In this document: piece after piece, positions 5,995 to 11,298 of the stretch
How positions within the stretch are numbered: the first letter of the stretch is position 1
Layout of the letters: each line of letters begins with the position of its first letter
Assembly: GCA_947366645.1 (NCBI GenBank)
Contig: CANBAX010000017.1
Coordinates: forward strand, 1-11,298
DNA: 11,298 nucleotides
Source of the DNA: an uncultured Clostridia bacterium
Lineage (GTDB): Bacteria > Bacillota > Clostridia > Christensenellales > UBA1242
Direction: 5' to 3'
Translations under genes and position numbers: made by a program
Notes under the pieces: model-generated
Databases searched by the model: none
Seen by the model: the letters and a program-made list of their open reading frames with translations, nothing else
What the model was told of the DNA's origin: nothing

Positions 5995-7507
5995 AATTTG
6001 CCTGTTTCTGATAAAACAGAACAAGGTTTTTATCTTCTTGTAATGGGAATAAAATTTCAGGATTTTGTAAAATTAATTGTTCTTCTCGGATATGTGCCTC
6101 TTTGGCTATTTCCCAAGAATCTTGACCTAGGCGTGCAAAGATAAGTTCCATGCCGTAGTCTTTTTCAGGATATGTTTCAAGTGCTTCTGCGTTTGTTATA
6201 ACACCTGATACCTCTGGGTGACAGTAGTTAACGGTTGCTTTAACTTTGGCGTCATAATAAAACTCACGTCCCTTCTTTACAACAACATCAACATCGCACA
6301 CAACTGCATCAACATTTAAAATGCCTTCAATATTTTCATGATTAAATTTATCGGTAATTACAAAAGGTACATCTATTTGTACGCTATTAAAAGTACCAAG
6401 TTCGTCATTAAGGTAAACAACACTTGTTGAAGCAATTCCTTCAATTACGATTTCGCCGTCTTTGATATAACTGTTGCTTACAACCACATTGTTTCCGCCC
6501 ACAAACATAATCTTATCAACCCTTGGCTGATTATCGTCAAGAGTAAGTGTGCCGTCTATCTTGCCCTCAACAAGTTCCATTGGGCAAACAACACTCATAT
6601 CAAAGGACTCTGTTGATACTTTGATTTCATTGTTAACACTGTATAAATCCTTTATTACAGTAACACTTGCTTTCTCATAGGCTTTTACAGCAAAAACCAC
6701 TGGAATAGTTAGTGCAATTTTCAGCCCCTTATCGCTTTCTTCAATATCGGTAACAGTGCTGTCACATTTAACAAAAGCATACGCTTCAACCTGACTATCT
6801 CTTGTCGCACCTTCAAGTTCTATTTCTTCTTTAAAGCCTTCATAAACATAGCCGGTTTCAAATTTGTCATTTTCAGTAAGATAAAGTATACGAGTTACAA
6901 CCTCTCCAGTTACTGAAACAAAGTTAACTCCGCTTTCTACACCCTTTATAAGTGCTTGACTTTCAGTTAAGATAAGTTTCTTAATAGGCTCTCTTACAAG
7001 AAGTTCACTTTTCACCTCAGCCGTTTCAGTGGCCTCACCAACAAATCTAATCACTTCAATTTCTTCGGTTTTGGTGCATACATCTGGGTCATTAGACTGA
7101 ATTGAATGAATTTCTTGATTAGAAATCAGAACGCCAGACTGCTCAACATTGCATACAAGACGCACGCTGTCAGTGCCAACATTTTCAATTTGGCTATCAA
7201 TAACCTTGACGCTTATAATTGCTTTTTGGCCACTTGTGATATAGTCGCCCTCAAATTTAGACGTGAAAGGACAAGCAGAAGATACGCTTCCTATCTCTCC
7301 GTCTTCAGTCATATAGACTATTCTGACATCAATGTTTCCTGCGTAATTGATGCTGCCATTAAGCACCTCGCTGCTTACTACCGTCGCCACAGTAGAAACA
7401 GTAAGGATTTTTGCCATTTGGCAAGCAATGTTGCATTCAACACTAAGTTCACTCTTTGGTAACTTTGTCTTTCTTACCACATTAAAATTGTTTGATTCGA
7501 ATGCCAT
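5993..7507 (-). CDS. sipL: SipL-like spore coat morphogenetic protein (SPOCS/DUF3794 repeats + C-terminal LysM)
   Basis: A 504-residue cytoplasmic protein with no signal peptide or membrane segment. It is rich in beta-strand repeats of the SPOCS (DUF3794) type: one near residues 35-115, one near 160-245 (with ALIKGVESGVNFVSVTGEVV) and one near 330-410. The last 50 residues resemble a degenerate LysM domain: LIFARLGQDSWEIAKEAHI, then NPEILFPL. This architecture and length match SipL of Clostridioides difficile, a mother-cell protein whose LysM domain binds the coat ATPase SpoIVA during coat assembly. Assignment to SipL rather than another SPOCS protein is inference. ATG 7507 has GAGGGGG six bases upstream; an earlier in-frame start at 7561 has none and overlaps the candidate promoter. 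It is a single-gene unit with its own terminator, divergent from veg. Confidence 0.8.
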   Translation of the reverse strand: MAFESNNFNVVRKTKLPKSELSVECNIACQMAKILTVSTVATVVSSEVLNGSINYAGNIDVRIVYMTEDGEIGSVSSACPFTSKFEGDYITSGQKAIISVKVIDSQIENVGTDSVRLVCNVEQSGVLISNQEIHSIQSNDPDVCTKTEEIEVIRFVGEATETAEVKSELLVREPIKKLILTESQALIKGVESGVNFVSVTGEVVTRILYLTENDKFETGYVYEGFKEEIELEGATRDSQVEAYAFVKCDSTVTDIEESDKGLKIALTIPVVFAVKAYEKASVTVIKDLYSVNNEIKVSTESFDMSVVCPMELVEGKIDGTLTLDDNQPRVDKIMFVGGNNVVVSNSYIKDGEIVIEGIASTSVVYLNDELGTFNSVQIDVPFVITDKFNHENIEGILNVDAVVCDVDVVVKKGREFYYDAKVKATVNYCHPEVSGVITNAEALETYPEKDYGMELIFARLGQDSWEIAKEAHIREEQLILQNPEILFPLQEDKNLVLFYQKQAN

Positions 7508-7513
7508 TTTATT

Positions 7514-7520
7514 CCCCCTC
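7514..7520 (-). promoter_or_regulatory. Ribosome binding site fixing the sipL start
   Basis: GAGGGGG on the minus strand, six bases before ATG 7507. It excludes the earlier in-frame ATGs between 7561 and 7507, whose extra 18 residues would lie in the leader and promoter. Confidence 0.8.
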
Positions 7521-7538
7521 TCATTGCGATATCGGTAT

Positions 7539-7568
7539 ATCATACTCGGCATATAGGACAAATATGAC
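7539..7568 (-). promoter_or_regulatory. Candidate sigma-E promoter of sipL
   Basis: Minus-strand GTCATATT (7568-7561) matches the sigma-E -35 consensus in every position I can recall. After 14 bases comes AGTATGAT (7546-7539), a partial match (about 5 of 8) to the CATACAMT -10. Transcription would begin near 7532, leaving a short leader with the GAGGGGG site. Mother-cell sigma-E control is what a coat morphogenetic gene would need. Confidence 0.4.
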
Positions 7569-7607
7569 TTAAATGTTTAAAAATTTTTGAGTAGGCAATA
7601 TTTTACT

Positions 7608-7613
7608 AAGGAG
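7608..7613 (+). promoter_or_regulatory. Ribosome binding site fixing the veg start
   Basis: AAGGAG lies six bases before ATG 7620, which matches the conserved length of the Veg N-terminus and rules out starts further upstream in the same frame. Confidence 0.8.
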
Positions 7614-7619
7614 AATTAT

Positions 7620-7850
7620 ATGAGAAAGATAACCTTAGGCCTTGATGAGGTCAAACAAAAGATAAGTGCTTTAAAAGGTGTTACTGTTGAAATGAACATA
7701 AATAGAGGGCGAAAAAAAATAGACACCATTAACGGAGTGATTAAAGATGTCTATCCAAGTGTATTTACTGTGAAGCTTGATGGCAAAGCGCAATGCATTC
7801 AAACTTTTTCTTATTTTGATGTGCTTTGTGGAAATGTAATTATCCTTTAA
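7620..7850 (+). CDS. veg: Veg family protein
   Basis: Small cytoplasmic protein of 76 residues in the Veg (DUF1021) family, which is widespread in low-GC Gram-positives. In B. subtilis, Veg (86 residues) is abundant and linked to biofilm matrix gene control; its molecular activity is not firmly established. Recognisable blocks are GRKKIDTINGVI (about 32-43), YPSVFTVKLD (47-56) and the SYFDVL motif near the C-terminus; the acidic tail of the Bacillus protein is absent. ATG 7620 has AAGGAG six bases upstream. An upstream extension to 7587 would run across that site. veg diverges from sipL and converges on rpe, sharing 11 bp at the 3' ends. No convincing sigma-A promoter with both boxes was found between 7569 and 7607. 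Confidence 0.9.
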   Translation: MRKITLGLDEVKQKISALKGVTVEMNINRGRKKIDTINGVIKDVYPSVFTVKLDGKAQCIQTFSYFDVLCGNVIIL

Positions 7851-8514
7851 ATTTTTTAAGCTGACTTATAGCCTCTTTTCTGTCTTTTGATTTAAAAACA
7901 TAACTTCCACTTACAAGCATATCCGCCCCAGCTTCGATAAGAGACTGGGCATTTTCGTCATTTACACCCCCGTCCACTTCAATTTTAAAATTCAAATTGT
8001 TCGCCTGCCTAAAGTCGAAAATGTTTTTTATACGCGAAGATATATTTGCTATCATTTTTTGCCCACTCGCCCCAGGTTCAACACTCATTACAAGCAATAG
8101 GTCTATATCATAACAAAAAAGCTTAACATCGGTAAAAGGTGTGCTAGGGTTAAACGCAAGTCCAGCAAGTACCCCTCTACTTTGAATGTATTTAAGTGCT
8201 TTAGTAAGAAGTTCTTTGTCTTCAAAGGCCTCATAATGCACTGTTAAAATGTTTGCCCCCGCCCTTATGTAATTTTCAAGCTGCTCCATTGGCTCTTTAA
8301 CCATAAGGTGGACATCAAGCATGGTAAGCGTGTTTTGATTTATGCTGTCCACCACAGTATGCTCATAGGTTTTTTTAGGCACAAACAAGCCGTCCATAAC
8401 ATCACAATGGATAAAATCGGCTTCGCCTTGAAGCATCTTGGTATACTCAATAATTTCCTGATAATCTGAAATCGGGTCGGTGGAAACCGAAATATCTACA
8501 TAATTTCTTTTCAT
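7840..8514 (-). CDS. rpe: Ribulose-phosphate 3-epimerase
   Basis: Cytoplasmic TIM-barrel enzyme interconverting ribulose-5-phosphate and xylulose-5-phosphate in the pentose phosphate pathway. It has 224 residues, a usual length. Seen motifs: HCDVMDG (36-42) and LDVHLMV (66-72), with expected metal ligands H36, D38 and H69; FNPSTP (121-126); MSVEPG (143-148); EVDGGVN (179-185) with D181; and phosphate-binding VSGSYVF. The N-terminal SILSAD motif is not conserved (DISVSTD instead), and the usual N-x-T-x-G after the first motif reads KKTYEH. It is thus a divergent member, and activity on a related phosphosugar is possible. ATG 8514 has AAGGAAG upstream and follows the rsgA stop by one base. rpe after rsgA is the standard Firmicutes order, which supports the assignment. 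Its 3' end overlaps veg. Confidence 0.88.
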   Translation of the reverse strand: MKRNYVDISVSTDPISDYQEIIEYTKMLQGEADFIHCDVMDGLFVPKKTYEHTVVDSINQNTLTMLDVHLMVKEPMEQLENYIRAGANILTVHYEAFEDKELLTKALKYIQSRGVLAGLAFNPSTPFTDVKLFCYDIDLLLVMSVEPGASGQKMIANISSRIKNIFDFRQANNLNFKIEVDGGVNDENAQSLIEAGADMLVSGSYVFKSKDRKEAISQLKKFKG

Positions 8515-8515
8515 C

Positions 8516-9346
8516 TTATCTTCCTTTTAACTCACTTAGTATTTTTAGGTAACTTTCATATCTGATTTTGTTAATTTTACCCTGTCTTACCCCCTCTATT
8601 ATACCACAATTTCCAGAAATTTCATGTAAACAAGAGCGAAATTTACAATTTTGTAGATATTTTAAGAAGTCTGGGTAATATCTTCCCAACTCTTGCGGAG
8701 TTATCGGAAGTACAAGTGTGGCATCAAGAAGTGAAAATCCTGCCGTGTCAGCAATATAGCCCTTGTCACATCGATAAAGGCAGGTCATTCTTGTAGTCTG
8801 CTTGCCTCTTTCCACCTTTTTGGATAGGTCGCCTACCTCTGCCTGCTCCTTTCCAAGCAAGGCGTTTATCAGTGAACTTTTTCCCACCGCACTCTGCCCC
8901 GCAAAAGCGGTAATTCCCTTAATCTCTTTTTTAAGGTCGCCCACCTCGCCCTTTTCGGCTGAAACAAATATCATTTTGACAGCATCTTTATAGATGCTTT
9001 TTATCTCACTTTGAAGGCACTCGTCCATTATATCCGTTTTATTTATTACAATAATAGGCTCAATACCCTTTACTAATGAGTAAACGATTAGTTTGTCTAT
9101 TAAAACAAAATCTGGTTTTGGAATAGAAGACGCAACAATAAATAGTTTGTCAAGGTTGGCAAGAGGAGGCCGGATAAGTAAGTTTTTTCTCTCCTCCACC
9201 TTGGTAATTACTTCTGTAAATTCTACATAATCGCCAACATAAAGCCCATGCTTTTTAACATTGCCTAAGGCTTTTATTGTTGCGACTATCTTACCCGTGT
9301 CAATGTCATAAAGTCCTGCGTTCTTTTTTATAACAAGTCCTTTCAT
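8516..9346 (-). CDS. rsgA: Ribosome small subunit-dependent GTPase A
   Basis: Circularly permuted GTPase that helps the late maturation of the 30S subunit. The 276-residue product has a short N-terminal OB-fold (GLYVGDYVEF around 34-43). GTPase motifs follow in the permuted order: NKTD (102-105), then the P-loop GQSAVGKSS (150-158), a TTR switch region (184-186) and DTAG (200-203). A C-terminal zinc-binding set is C234, C239, H241 and C247. It is slightly shorter than B. subtilis RsgA (298), mainly in the OB-fold. The start ATG at 9346 has GGGAGG upstream and overlaps the rlmN stop by four bases (ATGA); rpe follows after one base. In many Firmicutes this gene follows the kinase gene prkC, which is absent here. 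Confidence 0.97.
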   Translation of the reverse strand: MKGLVIKKNAGLYDIDTGKIVATIKALGNVKKHGLYVGDYVEFTEVITKVEERKNLLIRPPLANLDKLFIVASSIPKPDFVLIDKLIVYSLVKGIEPIIVINKTDIMDECLQSEIKSIYKDAVKMIFVSAEKGEVGDLKKEIKGITAFAGQSAVGKSSLINALLGKEQAEVGDLSKKVERGKQTTRMTCLYRCDKGYIADTAGFSLLDATLVLPITPQELGRYYPDFLKYLQNCKFRSCLHEISGNCGIIEGVRQGKINKIRYESYLKILSELKGR

Positions 9347-10371
9347 GCCTTACCTCCCAGATAGGAGTTTCTTAACTGCCCACAAGCACCCGATATATCT
9401 TCGCCCATGGTGCGACGTACAGTGGCAGAAAGTCCACCTTTTTCAAGTAATCCTACAAACTGATACGCCTCTTTTCTAGTTGTACCAGTAAGTCCCCTTT
9501 CTTTGACATAGTTCAGCGGGATTATGTTCACATGGCAAAGTAAACCTTTCAAGCGGGAAATAAGCGCATTCGCACAAGCCTTGCTGTCGTTTACATTTTT
9601 TATAAGGGTGTATTCAATAGCCACCCGCCTTTTGGTTTTATCAATGTAGTTTCGGCAAGCATCTAAAATTTCTTTAATAGAATATCTGTTTGCTATCGGC
9701 ATTGTCCTTTGCCTTATCTCGTCATTTGGTGCGTGAAGAGAAATCGTTAAAGTAATATTTAGCCCCTCCTCAGCAAGCCTGTGAATTTGAGGCACTAAAC
9801 CGCAGGTGGAAAGAGATATATTGCGGTCACTGATGTTAAGACCATCTTCGCTTGTCACCAGCCTTAAAAATTTAATCACATTGTCATAATTATCTAACGG
9901 CTCTCCACTACCCATAAGCACAATGTTGGTTATTTTTCGTTCTTTTACTGTGCCACCTAAATCCTTGTTGACTAGAAGCACCTGCCCCAGCATCTCGCCA
10001 CTTGTTAAGTTTCGCTTAAGCCCGTTAAGACCGGAGGCACAAAACTTGCAACCCATTCGGCAGCCAACCTGAGTTGATACGCAAAGGGTGTTGCCATATT
10101 TGTAACTCATAAGCACGCATTCCACAACCTCGGCGTCGTCAAACTCAATAATGTATTTTTTTGTGCCGTCTTTACTATCGTATCTTTTTACTATCTTGTA
10201 ACTTGGCCAGTCCTTACAAACTTGCTCTATCACGGACTTTGGCAAATTGGAAATTTCTTCCAGTGTCTTTCCACTATAAATCGCATCAAAAATCTGACTA
10301 CCACGATACTCTGGCAGTCCTAAATCCTTTGCGTACTCTTTAAGTTCTTTTAAAGATAAATCACTCAGCAT
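9343..10371 (-). CDS. rlmN: Dual-specificity 23S rRNA A2503 / tRNA A37 C2-methyltransferase RlmN
   Basis: Radical-SAM enzyme that methylates C2 of A2503 in 23S rRNA and A37 in some tRNAs, supporting translational fidelity. The 342-residue product has the CxxxCxxC cluster at C104, C108 and C111, with the assisting cysteine C97 in TLCVSTQVGC. The SAM-binding MGSGEPLDN motif, the SLHAPNDEIRQRTMPI stretch and the methyl-carrying cysteine C330 in GACGQL follow. All catalytic cysteines are present, which argues for RlmN. ATG 10371 is used because AAAGAGGG lies five bases upstream; an in-frame ATG at 10398 has no such site. The start overlaps the fmt stop by 11 bases, and rsgA overlaps at the other end. 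Confidence 0.97.
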   Translation of the reverse strand: MLSDLSLKELKEYAKDLGLPEYRGSQIFDAIYSGKTLEEISNLPKSVIEQVCKDWPSYKIVKRYDSKDGTKKYIIEFDDAEVVECVLMSYKYGNTLCVSTQVGCRMGCKFCASGLNGLKRNLTSGEMLGQVLLVNKDLGGTVKERKITNIVLMGSGEPLDNYDNVIKFLRLVTSEDGLNISDRNISLSTCGLVPQIHRLAEEGLNITLTISLHAPNDEIRQRTMPIANRYSIKEILDACRNYIDKTKRRVAIEYTLIKNVNDSKACANALISRLKGLLCHVNIIPLNYVKERGLTGTTRKEAYQFVGLLEKGGLSATVRRTMGEDISGACGQLRNSYLGGKA

Positions 10372-11275
10372 TTTCGCCCTCTTTAAAATGGTAACCATTC
10401 AAAAAGTCCTGAGCTTTCAGCATCTTTCCAGAAGGTGCCTGAGCGTATAAAATCTCAACCGCTCCATTCTTGCAACCAATGATAAATCTCTTTTTTGTGG
10501 AAATAAGCCTGCCTGTACTACCATTAAACTCACTGCTTACATCTTTCACTCCGCCCACTTTGATAAAATCTTCACCTAACATAAAATAAACACTAGGTTT
10601 GCTGCCGTAGGCACGAAACTTGTTTACTATTTCTTTTCCTGTTTTGTTAAAATCTATCCTGCCGTCCTCTTTTGAAATCATTTTCACAAAGGTGGCACGG
10701 CTTGCGTCTTGCGGTATAAATTTCGCCTTGCCACTTTCTATTAAATCAAAGGCTTTCACTGCCATTTCGCCGCCTAAGACTCCCAACTTTTCCATAAGGG
10801 AGTCGGTGTTGTCCTCTTCTAAGATGTTGTACTTTTCCTGCAAAAGGATATCTCCTGCATCTACCTCTCTCACCACTTTCATAATGGTTACGCCGGTCAC
10901 TTTGTCCCCATTTAAAAGTGCGGTTTGAATAGGTGTCGCTCCGCGGTATTGTGGAAGCAGAGAGGGGTGTACATTAAGGCAGGGTCTGTTTGTCAAAAAT
11001 TCAGAGGAAAGTATCTGCCCAAAGGAAGCGGTCAGTGCGTAGTCATAATCTATTTTTCGCACTTCCTCCATACTTTTGTTGACTTTTTCAAAGGTGTTAA
11101 CAGGAATATTTTTCATAGTAGCATATTCCTTCACCTCGCTCGCCACCATTTTATGCCCGCGCCCAGAGGGTCTATCAGGCTGGGTAATCACGCCAACCAC
11201 TTCATGCTTTGAAGCACAAAGTTTTTCAAGCACAAGGCGGGAAAAATGAGGGGTACCTAAAAACAAAATCTTCAT
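10361..11275 (-). CDS. fmt: Methionyl-tRNA formyltransferase
   Basis: Transfers a formyl group from 10-formyl-tetrahydrofolate to Met-tRNAi for bacterial translation initiation. The 304-residue product is near the usual 310-315. It starts with the Rossmann-like FLGTPHF. The tRNA-binding basic loop QPDRPSGRGHKM is at 32-43, the catalytic triad is N101, H103 and D139 in LNVHPSLLP and REVDAGDIL, and the folate-site signature SLLPQYRGATPI is at 105-116. The C-terminal OB-like domain follows from about residue 205. ATG 11275 shares one base with the stop of the upstream gene (TAATG), with GGAG eight bases upstream. It is followed by rlmN with an 11-base overlap. The RNA methyltransferase gene rsmB that usually sits between fmt and rlmN is missing. 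Confidence 0.97.
   Translation of the reverse strand: MKILFLGTPHFSRLVLEKLCASKHEVVGVITQPDRPSGRGHKMVASEVKEYATMKNIPVNTFEKVNKSMEEVRKIDYDYALTASFGQILSSEFLTNRPCLNVHPSLLPQYRGATPIQTALLNGDKVTGVTIMKVVREVDAGDILLQEKYNILEEDNTDSLMEKLGVLGGEMAVKAFDLIESGKAKFIPQDASRATFVKMISKEDGRIDFNKTGKEIVNKFRAYGSKPSVYFMLGEDFIKVGGVKDVSSEFNGSTGRLISTKKRFIIGCKNGAVEILYAQAPSGKMLKAQDFLNGYHFKEGENAE
10377..10384 (-). promoter_or_regulatory. Ribosome binding site fixing the rlmN start
   Basis: AAAGAGGG on the minus strand, five bases before ATG 10371 and inside the 3' end of fmt. It removes nine residues compared with the longest frame beginning at 10398. Confidence 0.75.
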
Positions 11276-11298
11276 TACTTCTTCTCCAATTTGTCTGT
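11275..11298 (-). CDS. C-terminal tail of an upstream gene, probably peptide deformylase
   Basis: Reading in frame from the window edge gives TDKLEKK and a TAA that shares its last base with the fmt start (TAATG). Only seven residues are seen, too few to identify the protein. In most Firmicutes the gene directly before fmt is def (peptide deformylase), and a charged tail fits, but this is from context only. Confidence 0.4.
   Translation of the reverse strand, partial: TDKLEKK

Noticed and set aside
7106..7462. 118-codon plus-strand open frame inside sipL
   Set aside because: It lies entirely antisense to a well-supported gene, has no ribosome binding site and its product resembles nothing known to me.
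10620..11212. Plus-strand open frames opposite fmt
   Set aside because: They are antisense shadows of the fmt coding sequence, without start signals or recognisable domains.
1..11298. Mobile elements, CRISPR arrays, tRNA or rRNA genes, riboswitches
   Set aside because: I saw no transposase or integrase genes, spaced repeat arrays, tRNA-like cloverleafs or long structured leaders. All intergenic gaps are shorter than 130 bases.

Overview
The window is AT-rich and densely coded. It looks like core chromosome of an endospore-forming member of the Clostridia (Bacillota), probably an uncultured lineage. The evidence is five sporulation or germination genes (spoVG, spoIIR, sleB, ypeB and a sipL-like SPOCS/LysM gene), the Gram-positive gene veg, strong GGAGG-type ribosome binding sites, and a def/fmt/rlmN/rsgA/rpe housekeeping cluster. 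Apart from spoVG and veg, everything is on the minus strand. I see no phage, transposon, CRISPR, tRNA or rRNA.

Layout from low to high coordinate. (1) Positions 1-2781, minus strand: a tightly coupled trio transcribed as alpha/beta hydrolase, then a membrane-anchored MurF-type Mur ligase, then D-Ala-D-Ala ligase (ddl, cut by the window edge). Ddl makes D-Ala-D-Ala and MurF adds it to the peptidoglycan stem peptide. (2) Positions 2782-3271: a divergent control region with a good sigma-A-type promoter for spoVG, which uses a TTG start, followed by a bidirectional terminator shared with ypeB. (3) Positions 3272-5882, minus strand: spoIIR-sleB-ypeB. SpoIIR is the forespore signal that triggers pro-sigma-E processing in the mother cell; SleB is the spore cortex-lytic enzyme and YpeB its partner. 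All three products are made in the forespore. (4) Positions 5883-5994: intergenic DNA with a 16-bp terminator hairpin for sipL and a candidate spoIIR promoter region. (5) Positions 5993-7507, minus strand: a single-gene unit for a SipL-type coat morphogenetic protein, with a possible sigma-E promoter. (6) Positions 7620-7850: veg, diverging from sipL and overlapping rpe tail to tail by 11 bp. (7) Positions 7840-11298, minus strand: def(tail)-fmt-rlmN-rsgA-rpe, all overlapping or abutting. This is a shortened version of the conserved Firmicutes cluster, without rsmB or the prpC-prkC phosphatase/kinase pair.

The window is mostly conserved housekeeping and sporulation DNA, and I found no clearly new multi-gene system. 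The best leads are the Mur ligase, whose usual UDP-binding N-terminal domain is replaced by a membrane region and which is coupled to an unassigned hydrolase; the shortened fmt-to-rpe cluster; and a few regulatory arrangements.
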